A stretch of 64,000 bases of DNA from a virus, in the IMG/VR virus record IMGVR_UViG_3300033144_006256, positions 20,645 through 84,644 of that record; one strand, 5' to 3'. Shown here piece by piece: positions 7,048-14,848 of this stretch. Under the pieces are notes generated by a model that saw only the letters and a list, made by a program, of their open reading frames with translations, was not told the DNA's origin and made no database searches. Within the stretch, counting starts at the first letter, position 1, and each line of letters begins with the position of its first letter. Both the position numbers and the translations under genes were made by a program.

Positions 7048-7724
7048 AAAAATCTTGGAAATATTCATCACCAAATGGCAAGGAAGTTTGGAAAGAACTT
7101 GAAAAAATATCTAATGTTGGATATTCAAATTTCTTTACTGATTGGCTTGATTTAATATTAGCATCGCTTCTTTCTTTAACTGATAATTTAAAAAGGGATA
7201 ATATTAAAGAAAAACTACTTAATAATAAACTTGATGGCATATACGAAGAAAGATATTTGCAAATCGCCAATAAATATAAAAGCGAAAAAGAAATAGGAAA
7301 TCGTCCAATAGATTTTTTTGCAAATGCTTGGAACAAACTTTTTAAAGAAACATTAGAAAAACAAAAAGATATTTTAGGTGATATTTATCAGGGCAGAATA
7401 ACAATGGGAGAAGCAGGACAGTTTTTTACGCCAGAACATATCACAGAAGCGATGGCAGAAATGCAAATAACAGAAGATAATAAAAATATAATCGATCCGT
7501 GTTGCGGTAGCGGAAGATTTTTAATATCAGCTAATAAGAAGAATAAAAACTGTTATCTTAATGGTATTGATATTGATAATAGATGTGCCAAAATGTGTGC
7601 TATAAATATGTGGATATTTGATTGCAATGCAACAGTTAGACAAGGCAATCCTTTAACAAATGAATTTTACAATCAATGTGATATACGAAAAGGCTGGTTT
7701 ATTTATGAACGAATTTTAGCTTAA
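7044..7724 (+). CDS. N-6 DNA methylase-like protein lacking motif IV
   Basis: 226 residues. Residues about 110-200 match the HsdM-type N6-adenine methylase core: GEAGQFFTPE and DPCCGSGRFL (motif I) then GIDIDNRCAKMCAINMW. The expected NPPY/NPPF catalytic motif does not follow; the protein ends at GNPLTNEFYNQ and a short tail. It can probably bind SAM but not methylate in the usual way, unless it pairs with another subunit. It may be a decoy or remnant, or a phage-specific short form. It ends a cluster of five coupled genes. Confidence 0.7.
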   Translation: MKKSWKYSSPNGKEVWKELEKISNVGYSNFFTDWLDLILASLLSLTDNLKRDNIKEKLLNNKLDGIYEERYLQIANKYKSEKEIGNRPIDFFANAWNKLFKETLEKQKDILGDIYQGRITMGEAGQFFTPEHITEAMAEMQITEDNKNIIDPCCGSGRFLISANKKNKNCYLNGIDIDNRCAKMCAINMWIFDCNATVRQGNPLTNEFYNQCDIRKGWFIYERILA

Positions 7725-7770
7725 CAAAGCGGGAAGATAAAGTTATCCACTTTTATCCACCTTTGAACGC

Positions 7771-7798
7771 TTGACATTTATTCTACATCTGCTATAAT
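7771..7798 (+). promoter_or_regulatory. Sigma-70 promoter
   Basis: GAACGCTTGACA with -35 at 7771-7776, 16 bp, TGC-TATAAT at 7793-7798. Nearly identical over about 36 bp to the promoter at 19646-19673. Confidence 0.85.
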
Positions 7799-7804
7799 AA
7801 AAAT

Positions 7805-7910
7805 AACAAAGAAAAGCGAACCCTATCGGGCAAGATATAATAAACACAAGTTACTAATTATATCTACAACGACGGGCTGGCAATTCTATAAATAATAATA
7901 TAATTTAGAA
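7805..7910 (+). promoter_or_regulatory. Structured 5' leader
   Basis: Untranslated leader between the promoter and the GGAG site at 7911. It holds AGATATAAT near 7834 pairing with ATTATATCT near 7857 (9 bp) and GC-rich patches (CCCTATCGGGC, GACGGGCTGGC) unusual for this DNA. No function known. Confidence 0.4.
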
Positions 7911-7923
7911 GGAGAACAAAAAA

Positions 7924-8142
7924 ATTAATTCAACAACAAAATATATAAAAGCAAAAATTAAAATAATAAAAAAAGATGTTGAAAATTATGATACAGAATC
8001 AGCACACGAGACAGAAGATAGTTTACGGGATGAAATATTAAAAAATATAGCTTCTGGTGAATATACAAAACAAGAATGTATAGATATGGCAAAAGAAGTA
8101 TTAAAAACTAATAAAATAAATTTTACTAGATGGTGTGCATAA
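7924..8142 (+). CDS. Hypothetical protein, 72 aa, apparent AUU start
   Basis: Open frame from 7909 (after a TAG) to TAA 8140, with no ATG before codon 55 and no GTG or TTG near the front. A strong AGAAGGAGAAC ribosome site (GGAG at 7911-7914) is followed 9 bases later by ATT at 7924. The protein is Lys/Glu-rich and helical and ends in KINFTRWCA. The ideal site spacing to ATT makes AUU initiation likely. Otherwise the site serves nothing. Function unknown. Confidence 0.6.
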   Translation: MNSTTKYIKAKIKIIKKDVENYDTESAHETEDSLRDEILKNIASGEYTKQECIDMAKEVLKTNKINFTRWCA

Positions 8143-8154
8143 TAAAATAAAAAT

Positions 8155-8421
8155 ATGGGAATACTAATTATAACAACAATAATAATATCACTGATAACAT
8201 TAATAGCTTGGATTGCTGATATGAATGTAAAATACATCTTAAAAGTAATTTTCTGGATAATATTAGCAATAGTATTTTTCAAGATAATATCATTAGGGAT
8301 TAAACAACACGAACAGAACGAATGTACAGCTTTACTAAAACAGAAAGAAAATATAGGCGAAATATGGTTTTCGGCAGATTGGCAAAAGAAAATGTGCTCA
8401 ACTTTCAACATAGAACTTTAA
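8155..8421 (+). CDS. Two-helix membrane protein, 88 aa
   Basis: Residues 2-19 and about 27-46 are hydrophobic helices separated by a short loop (WIADMNVK), followed by a soluble C-terminus with a Cys (HEQNECTALLKQK). Size and topology allow a holin-like role, but it lies far from the endolysin and precedes a structured leader. Function is unknown. Confidence 0.55.
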   Translation: MGILIITTIIISLITLIAWIADMNVKYILKVIFWIILAIVFFKIISLGIKQHEQNECTALLKQKENIGEIWFSADWQKKMCSTFNIEL

Positions 8422-8433
8422 AACATAATAAAT

Positions 8434-8547
8434 TTAGCTTGCTTGACTGCTACTCATTTACATAGGTTTTTTTAGCAAGTATTTAAGACATAGGTATTTG
8501 CAATTTTTGTTCTCCTATGTATCTGGAGTAGCAATTTAGCAAGCTAA
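8434..8547 (+). ncRNA. Structured 5' leader A (TTAGCTTGCT/AGCAAGCTAA stem)
   Basis: Outer 10-bp stem 8434-8443 / 8538-8547; second stem TGCTACTC 8448-8455 with GAGTAGCA 8526-8533; third stem ACATAGG 8460-8466 with CCTATGT 8514-8520. A second ACATAGG (8488-8494) and an inner AGCAAG (8474-8479) offer competing pairings. It ends 6 bases before the GGAGG of the next gene. The same outer stem with different inner stems recurs at 13798-13890. Confidence 0.7.
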
Positions 8548-8562
8548 CTAAAAGGAGGCAAT

Positions 8563-8706
8563 GTGAAAACAAAACAAGAATATTGGTTAAATATCGCCAA
8601 CCAATTAAAAAACAGGGGCGATAACGAACAGAAAATAAAAAGAATAATTACAACTTGCAGTGATGATAAAACCGCTAATCAAGTGATAAACTATATAAGG
8701 AAATAA
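8563..8706 (+). CDS. Hypothetical protein, 47 aa, GTG start
   Basis: AAAGGAGG (8551-8558) stands 4 bases before GTG at 8563; the ATG at 8561 meets a stop at once. Short helical basic protein (begins VKTKQEYWLNIANQLKNR). Its translation is probably governed by the structured leader ending at 8547. No family known. Confidence 0.5.
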   Translation: MKTKQEYWLNIANQLKNRGDNEQKIKRIITTCSDDKTANQVINYIRK

Positions 8707-8710
8707 TTTT

Positions 8711-9055
8711 ATGGATACAAAACAAGAATTCAAAAAATTTAAAAAGGAACATACATTAAAAGATATGCAGGAAGAAAAAAACCAACAAGATTATATTAAT
8801 AAAGATACTGCTGTTAATCTTGAAAAAGAAATCCTGCTAAAAGAAGAAAAAATTAGTGATATGCTATATCAAGGTGAAGCGAACATTAGGTTTTGTAATA
8901 TGCTAAGTGAAATGTTAAAAGAAGAAGAAAAAAAGATTTTCTGGTTTGCACGACCGAAATATAAAGTGATTTTAAAGATTTACAGAAAAGCGATTAAGGA
9001 TTGGAGAGAATTAAATATCAATTTAAAAATGGATATAGATAAAAAAGTAAAATAA
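8711..9055 (+). CDS. Hypothetical coiled-coil protein, 114 aa
   Basis: Highly charged, nearly all helical, with a Lys/Glu-rich first half and an aromatic patch FWFARPKYK about residue 78. No membrane helix or known domain. Four bases separate it from the upstream stop and five from the RlpA-like gene. Confidence 0.55.
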   Translation: MDTKQEFKKFKKEHTLKDMQEEKNQQDYINKDTAVNLEKEILLKEEKISDMLYQGEANIRFCNMLSEMLKEEEKKIFWFARPKYKVILKIYRKAIKDWRELNINLKMDIDKKVK

Positions 9056-9059
9056 AAAT

Positions 9060-9644
9060 ATGAAACAAAAATTAAAATGCAAGTTTTGTAAAAAAACATT
9101 CATAGATATAATCGGACAGGATAAAAATAATGCAATTTGTGATAATTGTGTAAATGGAAATGTCAGAATAATAAAAACATCTTGGTTCAGCTTAGTAGTT
9201 TTGATACTTTTAACAGCATTATTGATAAGTTGTTTTATGCTAAAAGTTGTATTGTTTGAAAGAGAATTAAAATCTATAACGGTTATAAAGATTGAAAGGC
9301 AAGAAATAATTGAAGAACCAGAAATTTTACCAGCGATTCCGCAACCAAAAAAGATATTATCATTAAAAGCCAGCTACTATGTAAATAACTGCTGTGGTAA
9401 AGATGTTTGTATTACAGCTAATGGCGAAGTATATGACGATAGCCAGCTTACCGCAGCGTGCAATCTTGTGCCACTAGGAACGATTTTAAATGTTCAGCAT
9501 AAAGAAAAAGAAATCACAGTAAGGGTAAATGATAGAATTAGCAAGAAATATGGCAATAGCAGAATAGATTTGTCCAAAGGGGCATTTGCAAAATTAGGGA
9601 ATTTAGAAGCGGGGTTGTTAAATGTAAAAGTTTTAATAAACTAA
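9060..9644 (+). CDS. Zinc-ribbon / transmembrane / RlpA-like (DPBB) protein
   Basis: 194 residues in three parts: a four-Cys zinc ribbon (CKFCKK and CDNCVN, residues 7-29), one transmembrane helix (about 42-65), and a C-terminal double-psi beta-barrel. The barrel carries RlpA-family signatures: KASYYVNN, TANGEVYD, VPLGTIL, VRVNDR and RIDLSKGAF, with the conserved Asp residues of the 3D/RlpA fold. Such domains bind or cut peptidoglycan. Placing a cytosolic metal ribbon on the same chain as an extracytoplasmic wall domain is unusual and suggests a signal-coupling or anchoring role (inference). Confidence 0.75.
   Translation: MKQKLKCKFCKKTFIDIIGQDKNNAICDNCVNGNVRIIKTSWFSLVVLILLTALLISCFMLKVVLFERELKSITVIKIERQEIIEEPEILPAIPQPKKILSLKASYYVNNCCGKDVCITANGEVYDDSQLTAACNLVPLGTILNVQHKEKEITVRVNDRISKKYGNSRIDLSKGAFAKLGNLEAGLLNVKVLIN
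9275..9287. promoter_or_regulatory. Palindrome TATAACGGTTATA inside the RlpA-like gene
   Basis: Exact 13-bp palindrome with one central base, within coding sequence. Identical to the site at 24061-24073. Confidence 0.4.
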
Positions 9645-9653
9645 ATTAAAATT

Positions 9654-10028
9654 ATGAAAGATTATAAAATTGAAACAAAACCTAGTTTTTGGGAAGTGAT
9701 ATTAAAAAGAGGTTGTTATTCTGACAAGGAAGAAAAACATTTATTTTTCAGAGCGAATGATGAGAATGAAGTTTGGAATTTTCTTTGTAGATATTTAGAA
9801 GATACTTTTGTAGATATATATAATTATGATGGTATTAGTCATATTGGTGCGATAAAAATTTACGGAGAAGATAAAAAAATTATAAAAAAGTTTGTTACAA
9901 ACAAATTAAAAAAATATTTGGTAGAAATGGAATATAGGGATGAAGATGAGATAGAATGGGATACTGATTATGGATATGCTTGGGCTTGTAAAATATTAAG
10001 ATTAAATGTAATAGAATTTAAAAAATAA
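9654..10028 (+). CDS. Hypothetical protein, 124 aa
   Basis: Acidic alpha/beta protein with many aromatic residues (VWNFLCRYLEDTFVDIYNYDG). No family recognised. It lies between the RlpA-like protein and the recombination genes. Confidence 0.55.
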   Translation: MKDYKIETKPSFWEVILKRGCYSDKEEKHLFFRANDENEVWNFLCRYLEDTFVDIYNYDGISHIGAIKIYGEDKKIIKKFVTNKLKKYLVEMEYRDEDEIEWDTDYGYAWACKILRLNVIEFKK

Positions 10029-10049
10029 ATAAACTAAAAAGGAGCAATA

Positions 10050-10901
10050 ATGGATAACTTAAATATAGAAAAATTTAATCCCACTAAGGCAGAAGTAATT
10101 AAAATAACTGATAAATACAAGAATATACAGATTAAAGGGTTAGAAGATAAACAAGGGTATTTAATTGCAAAATCAGGCAAGCAAGAATTATCAGCATTAA
10201 GAACAGCTGTTAAAAGTTATGGAAAAGAACAGCGGGTAGAAGCATTAAAATATCAGAAAGCAGTTATAAAAGCAGAGAATGAACTTTTAAAAATTATAAA
10301 ACCGATTGAAGATAAAATTAAATTAAAAATAGATTTAATAGATGGTGAAAAAGAAAAAATAAGAATGCAAAAATATCTTCCAGATAGAAAAGCAAGACTA
10401 AAAGAAATTGATATTGAACTTGAAGATAGTGAATTATTAGAAATGGATAATACAGAATTTGAAAACTTTTTTAATGAAAAGAAAACTGAAATTCTTGCAG
10501 AAAAAGAAAGAAAATTACAAGAAGCAGAAGATAAACTTGTAGAAGAAAAAAAGAAAATTGAAATTGATAAAGGGATTGCAAAAGCAAAAGAAGAAGCAAG
10601 AAAAGAAGCTATGAAACAAGCAAAAATAAATATAGAAAATGCAAAAATACAAGCTGAAAAAGATAAAAAGAAAGCAGTTGAAGAAGCAAAGCAGAAAATA
10701 CTTGATGAACAACAAGAAAAAGAAAATGCAAAAATAGTAGAAGAAGAAAAGAAAAAACAAGAAGCAGAAGAATTACGAAAACAAGAAAAATATCAACTTT
10801 TTCTTGAAAGAAATGATTATAAAGATGATGGAAGTTTCAAAATAGAAACAGAAGATGGTTTAGTTGTCCTTTATAAGAAGATTGATGAAATAATAATTTA
10901 A
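10050..10901 (+). CDS. DUF1351-like coiled-coil recombination-module protein
   Basis: 283 residues. N-terminal 80 residues form an alpha/beta cap with KGLEDKQGYLIAKSGKQEL; residues 100-250 are a long charged coiled coil; the C-terminus is YKIDEIII-like. Length, the early ALRTAVKSYGKEQR motif and the position just before a Rad52-type annealing protein match DUF1351 phage proteins of recombination modules. The precise role is unknown; a Gam- or SSB-like accessory is possible. RBS AAAGGAGC. Confidence 0.6.
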   Translation: MDNLNIEKFNPTKAEVIKITDKYKNIQIKGLEDKQGYLIAKSGKQELSALRTAVKSYGKEQRVEALKYQKAVIKAENELLKIIKPIEDKIKLKIDLIDGEKEKIRMQKYLPDRKARLKEIDIELEDSELLEMDNTEFENFFNEKKTEILAEKERKLQEAEDKLVEEKKKIEIDKGIAKAKEEARKEAMKQAKINIENAKIQAEKDKKKAVEEAKQKILDEQQEKENAKIVEEEKKKQEAEELRKQEKYQLFLERNDYKDDGSFKIETEDGLVVLYKKIDEIII

Positions 10902-10918
10902 TAAAGAAAGGTAAAATT

Positions 10919-11536
10919 ATGGCAAATGAAATTAAAAAACTACAAATAACAGAAGAAATAAGAAAACAGTTAAATGCACCGCTTCCAGCAGAAGCAATAT
11001 CAAAGCATCCAACTAAAACATTTCTAAGCACAATAAAATCTATTTTTATCATAGAACGATTAAACAGTGTATTCAAATTAGGCGGGTGGCATTTATCAAC
11101 AGAAATTATTAAAGAAACACCTGATTATGTTTTGGTAAAAGGTGAATTAAAAATACACGATTATGATGTGAAGATAACACCACAATTTGGAGGGCATAAT
11201 ACAACAGGTAAAGGAACAGAAATTGCAGATGGTTATAAAAGTGCTGTTACTGATTGCCTTAGTAAATGTGCTAGTTACCTTGAAATAGGCATAGATGTTT
11301 TTAAGGGGAAATCAACACCAGCACAAAGTTATAACAGTTATAGCAAACCAGCTTATACACCAAAACTAGCACAACAACAAACAACAGAACAACAGATGAA
11401 TAATCAAGACAAAAAAGATTTAACCTGCACAGAATGTTTAGTTGAAATCTCAGTTGCTGAATATGAATTTTCTAAGAAAAAATTTGGAAAAGCACTTTGC
11501 AGAAACTGTCAAGGCATAGCAAGGGGTAATGAATAA
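10919..11536 (+). CDS. Rad52/Rad22-type single-strand annealing protein
   Basis: 205 residues. Core residues 60-125 show the Rad52-superfamily pattern: GKGTEIADGYKSAVTDCLSK then CASYLEIGIDVFKGK. A linker rich in Gln and Thr leads to a C-terminal zinc finger (CTECLVEIS ... KKFGKALCRNCQ) common on phage recombinases. It anneals complementary single strands for recombination-dependent replication. The neighbours, a DUF1351-like protein before and a PD-(D/E)XK nuclease after, complete an annealing-exonuclease module. The stop overlaps the next start (TAATG). Confidence 0.8.
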   Translation: MANEIKKLQITEEIRKQLNAPLPAEAISKHPTKTFLSTIKSIFIIERLNSVFKLGGWHLSTEIIKETPDYVLVKGELKIHDYDVKITPQFGGHNTTGKGTEIADGYKSAVTDCLSKCASYLEIGIDVFKGKSTPAQSYNSYSKPAYTPKLAQQQTTEQQMNNQDKKDLTCTECLVEISVAEYEFSKKKFGKALCRNCQGIARGNE

Positions 11537-12037
11537 TGAATATTTGGGTTACCACTGATACACATCTAAATCATACTAAATTGATTGAATATGGGCGACC
11601 AGAAAATTTTGAAGATAAGATTAAAAAAGGGTTGGTTAATAATATTAAAAAAGATGATTTGTTAATCCATTTAGGTGATGTTTGTATAGGGGATGATAAG
11701 AAAAATAATAATTGGTTTAAAAAAAAGATTGAAGTGCAAAACTATTCTTGTATTAGGAACCCACGATAATAAAACGATCAATTTTTATTTATCTAATGGC
11801 TGGGATTTTGCCTGTGAAAGATTTGATTTCAAAATGTTTGGTAAACGAATTGCCTTTACACATATGCCGATTGCTTGGGATGGATATTTTGATATAAATC
11901 TACACGGGCATTTCCATAATACAGATTATAGAAGGAACGAACCAGACTTTAATAAAGTTATAAGTGGTTATAATAAACTTATATCATTAGAATTTACTAA
12001 TTATCAACCATTAAATCTTCGTAAAATAATAAAATGA
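11536..12037 (+). CDS. Metallophosphoesterase, broken by a frameshift at an A8 run
   Basis: Two overlapping frames together give one calcineurin-like phosphoesterase: DTHLNH and HLGDVC in the first (11536-11769), VLGTHDNK (GNHD-like, Asn replaced by Thr) and LHGHFHN in the second (to 12037). The switch falls at the A8 run 11719-11726; deleting one A joins WFKK to RLKCKTILVLG. All five metal-site blocks are present, so the gene looks recently broken, rescued by slippage, or affected by a sequencing indel. It lies between the annealing protein and the nuclease with overlapping start/stop codons. Confidence 0.75.
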
Positions 12038-12591
12038 AACCCCCAAAAAATTACATTTCGTATAGCCAGCTTTGTCTATTCTTAGAAGATAGGGAAGAAT
12101 ACTTTAACAGATATTACAGGAATATAAAGCGAGAGCCAAATGAAAAAATGCAATTTGGTAAATTAGCACATAAAGTTTTAGAAGATAGAACATTTATAGT
12201 AAGTAATTTAACTGATAAACAGAATAAAATTATTGAAAAAATAAGAACAGAAATACCAATAACTGAACAATGCGAAGTTAAAATTGAAGTTGAATATAAG
12301 CCGATAAATTTACTTGCTATTTTTGATGGGATACAAGGTGATACTATTGTTGAATATAAAACAGGGCAATTATGGAACCAGAAACGTGTAGATGAACATT
12401 TGCAATTAACATTTTATTCATTAGTTTATTGGTCAAAATATAAGAAAATGCCACGGCTAAAGTTAATATCAATTAGTTCTGCAAGCGGAGCAATCAGAAC
12501 ATTCTGGACAGCAAGAACTTATGAAGATATTAAAGATTTACAGGATAAAATAAATTACTTTTATAGTGAAATTAAAAGTTGGAAAGGGTAA
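12034..12591 (+). CDS. PD-(D/E)XK nuclease, RecB/Cas4-like
   Basis: 185 residues. The nuclease core is visible: GKLAHKVLED (His), LLAIFDGI (Asp), VEYKTG (E-x-K) and HLQLTFYSLVY (QxxxY). This is the single-domain RecB-like/Cas4-like fold, normally a 5'-3' exonuclease partner of phage annealing proteins. Cas4-type iron-sulfur cysteines are absent. ATGA overlap with the metallophosphoesterase shows coupling in the recombination block. Confidence 0.8.
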   Translation: MKPPKNYISYSQLCLFLEDREEYFNRYYRNIKREPNEKMQFGKLAHKVLEDRTFIVSNLTDKQNKIIEKIRTEIPITEQCEVKIEVEYKPINLLAIFDGIQGDTIVEYKTGQLWNQKRVDEHLQLTFYSLVYWSKYKKMPRLKLISISSASGAIRTFWTARTYEDIKDLQDKINYFYSEIKSWKG

Positions 12592-12592
12592 T

Positions 12593-12808
12593 ATGAGAAT
12601 ATCAAAAAAATTAAAACTTAATTATGAACTTTGTATAAAATATCTAAAACAGGCAGATTTAGCAGATTTAGAAACTGCTTGTAGAAGTTTAAGTATGTTT
12701 GGTTATATTCTTAACTTTTATAACGATGCTAAAAGATTTTCAGAATATTGTGAAAGTATAGGTGAACACGAAATAGCTAAATATGCAGTTCGTAATTGGA
12801 ATAAATAG
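12593..12808 (+). CDS. Hypothetical protein, 71 aa
   Basis: GGAAAGGG precedes ATG 12593. Helical, with two helices joined by DLETACRSLSMFGYI; the end is EHEIAKYAVRNWNK. No family recognised. Confidence 0.55.
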   Translation: MRISKKLKLNYELCIKYLKQADLADLETACRSLSMFGYILNFYNDAKRFSEYCESIGEHEIAKYAVRNWNK

Positions 12809-12823
12809 AAAGGAAAAATAAAA

Positions 12824-13261
12824 ATGGATAAATTAATTTACGAAGAATATGACGAAAATGGTAATATAATCCCTTGTGAATATCATAATGAAATTAGAAA
12901 ATGCAAATTATGTGAAATTTTACTTTCTAAAACGAGAGAATGCCATAAATTAAGAATTAAAGGTGATAATGAAGAATGGATAACTATTAAATACGGTGAT
13001 TATTATGATGAAACTCCGAATTATTGTAAAAATTGTTATAATAAGTTTATAAAAAATAACGATATCAAGAAGAAAAAAAATAATGGTGGTTCAAAACCAA
13101 AGAAAGTTAAACAATTAACATATCAGAATGATGTTGTTAAAATATGGGATAGTATATCAGATGCAGCTGATGAGCTTAATTTTACACGGCAAGGTATATC
13201 TAACTGTATAAATGGCTATATTAAATCATATAAAAACTATAAATGGGAATTAATTAAATGA
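12824..13261 (+). CDS. NUMOD1-type DNA-binding protein, possible degenerate homing endonuclease
   Basis: 145 residues. The C-terminal 50 residues (KQLTYQNDVVKIWDSISDAA, then a helix and YKWELI) match the NUMOD1/IENR1 helix-turn-helix repeat that directs homing endonucleases to DNA. The N-terminal half has two CxxC pairs (CKLCEI, CKNCYN) that could be the zinc frame of an HNH nuclease, but no catalytic His-Asn pair is clear. Probably a homing-endonuclease relative that binds DNA; cutting is uncertain. Confidence 0.65.
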   Translation: MDKLIYEEYDENGNIIPCEYHNEIRKCKLCEILLSKTRECHKLRIKGDNEEWITIKYGDYYDETPNYCKNCYNKFIKNNDIKKKKNNGGSKPKKVKQLTYQNDVVKIWDSISDAADELNFTRQGISNCINGYIKSYKNYKWELIK

Positions 13262-13722
13262 ACATTAATGATAATTATTTAGAAACATTTAAAAGATTAG
13301 AAAAAGATATTATTAAATGGGACGATCTTGAACATCAAGAAGAAGCAACAGAAACAGTATTTAGTATTTCAAGACAATTATTTATGATAGCAAAAGGAAC
13401 TATTGATAAAGATAGATTAAAAAAGATGATGGCGGAACTTTCAGCAATGCTTATTTATCTGAAAACAAAAAAAGTAGTATATAAAAATACTATGGAAAAG
13501 CAAGAAAAATCACTAAAATATGTTTATGCTACAAAAATGAAAGATGAAAAAATAAGCAAAGAAAGAACTATAACAATGATAAAAAATGAAATTGAAAGTG
13601 AAACGATAGAAATTGAAAATGAAATATTGAAAAGTAGGCAATTATTTGAATTTTATTCTGGTTGTTGTGATGTTTCGGAAACACTAATAACTGTAATACA
13701 AAGTATTTGTAAAACCGCATAA
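13258..13722 (+). CDS. Hypothetical coiled-coil protein, 154 aa
   Basis: ATGA overlap with the upstream gene. Mostly helical and charged, with two Cys near the end (SGCCDVSE). No family recognised. Confidence 0.55.
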   Translation: MNINDNYLETFKRLEKDIIKWDDLEHQEEATETVFSISRQLFMIAKGTIDKDRLKKMMAELSAMLIYLKTKKVVYKNTMEKQEKSLKYVYATKMKDEKISKERTITMIKNEIESETIEIENEILKSRQLFEFYSGCCDVSETLITVIQSICKTA

Positions 13723-13730
13723 TTCGCCAA

Positions 13731-13764
13731 AAATTGCCACGTGTTGCGTTTTTAGAAGCGAATT
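13731..13764 (+). terminator. Hairpin after 13722, possible terminator
   Basis: AATTCGC 13731-13737 pairs with GCGAATT 13758-13764, with AAAAATTGC / GCGTTTTT pairing inside. No T-tract follows, so termination is uncertain. Confidence 0.4.
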
Positions 13765-13797
13765 GGTATATATATCCATCTTTGAAAATTAAATCAC

Positions 13798-13890
13798 TTA
13801 GCTTGCTGTAGTGTTCCGTTCGGTGCGATCATCGTTTAACCCTCCTTTTTCGGTGTTTTTATATCCGAACGGAATATTTTAGCAAGCTAA
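13798..13890 (+). ncRNA. Structured 5' leader B (same outer stem as leader A)
   Basis: Outer stem TTAGCTTGCT 13798-13807 / AGCAAGCTAA 13881-13890, identical to leader A. Inner stem TTCCGTTCGG 13814-13823 / CCGAACGGAA 13865-13874, 10 bp and unrelated in sequence to the inner stem of leader A. The loop carries CCCTCC, which could pair with a ribosome site. It ends 20 bases before the next ATG. Confidence 0.7.
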
Positions 13891-13910
13891 CAACTAGAAA
13901 GGTAAAAATT

Positions 13911-14633
13911 ATGGAAAACATAATTAAACAAGGTAAACTAGAAAATAATATTTACTATTTACCAGAGATACAACTAGATAGAAAAGAATATTTAGAAGTT
14001 GCAAAACACTTAAAATTCTTAGGTGGAAAATGGAAAGGCGGTAAAATAGGCGGGTTTATTTTTGATAGAAATATAAACAGTATTGATGAACTTTTAGGCA
14101 ATAATACAAAAAAGAAAAAAGAATTACAGTTTTTTGAAACACCTGAAAAATTAGCGAAAGAACTTGTAGAATTAGCAGAGATAAATAATTATGTAGATAT
14201 TTTAGAACCTTCTGCTGGCAGAGGAGCGATTATTAAAGAAATAAAAAAAGTATGCGACAGGCAAATACAATTTTGTGAAATTGATAAAACAAATTTAAAA
14301 TATCTTGATAAAATTGATAATTTAGAGAATGTATCAGATAATGGCGATTTTTTGGAATTTAACCATATGACATTTGATAGAATAATTGCTAATCCCCCAT
14401 TTTTTAAAAATCAAGATATTAAACACATATTGCATATGTATGATTTATTAAGGAATAAAGGCATATTAGTTTCTATCGCTTCTAAACATTGGGAAAATTC
14501 TAAAAATAAGAAAGAAACAGAATTTAGAAAGTTTTTAGAATATACAAAAGCTGAAATTATAGATATAAAAGAAGGAGAATTTAAAGAAAGCGGGACAACT
14601 ATTGGAGGGGTAATAATTAAAATTAAAAACTAG
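13911..14633 (+). CDS. N6-adenine DNA methyltransferase
   Basis: 240 residues. SAM motif I LEPSAGRGAIIKE is near residue 97 and catalytic motif IV IIANPPFF near residue 160, the order of gamma-class N6-adenine enzymes. The N-terminal 70 residues (LKFLGGKWKGGKIGGFIFD) are an extra domain found in phage methylases of this type, probably for DNA recognition. Expressed behind leader B, so likely under translational control. Role: protection from restriction or phage DNA marking. Confidence 0.8.
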   Translation: MENIIKQGKLENNIYYLPEIQLDRKEYLEVAKHLKFLGGKWKGGKIGGFIFDRNINSIDELLGNNTKKKKELQFFETPEKLAKELVELAEINNYVDILEPSAGRGAIIKEIKKVCDRQIQFCEIDKTNLKYLDKIDNLENVSDNGDFLEFNHMTFDRIIANPPFFKNQDIKHILHMYDLLRNKGILVSIASKHWENSKNKKETEFRKFLEYTKAEIIDIKEGEFKESGTTIGGVIIKIKN

Positions 14634-14646
14634 AAAGGAAAAAATT

Positions 14647-14844
14647 ATGCGTAATAAAATTGTAGCAGGATTATTAGCTTTATTACTTGGCTGGACAGGG
14701 TGTCACAAATTTTATTTGGGTAAAGCATCAGGTATATTTTATATCTTATTCTGCTGGACATTTATTCCAACAATTATCGCTTTTTTTGAAGGAATATCAT
14801 ATCTTTTGATGTCCGATGAAGAATTTGATAAGAAGTATAATTAA
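14647..14844 (+). CDS. TM2-domain membrane protein
   Basis: 65 residues with the TM2 signature GWTGCHKFYLGK between two hydrophobic helices (IVAGLLALLLG and FYILFCWTFIPTIIAFF). TM2 proteins sit in the inner membrane. Their molecular role in phages is unknown. RBS AGAAAGG. It follows the methyltransferase by 13 bases and ends just before a promoter. Confidence 0.8.
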   Translation: MRNKIVAGLLALLLGWTGCHKFYLGKASGIFYILFCWTFIPTIIAFFEGISYLLMSDEEFDKKYN

Positions 14845-14848
14845 CCCC

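Noticed and set aside
10515-10760. Minus-strand Phe-rich ORF opposite the DUF1351-like coiled coil
   Set aside because: Complement of a Lys/Glu-rich coiled coil; not a gene.
11711-11730. Programmed -1 frameshift in the metallophosphoesterase
   Set aside because: The A-rich site is slippery for -1, but the downstream frame needs +1 (loss of one base), so a classical -1 shift would not restore the protein.
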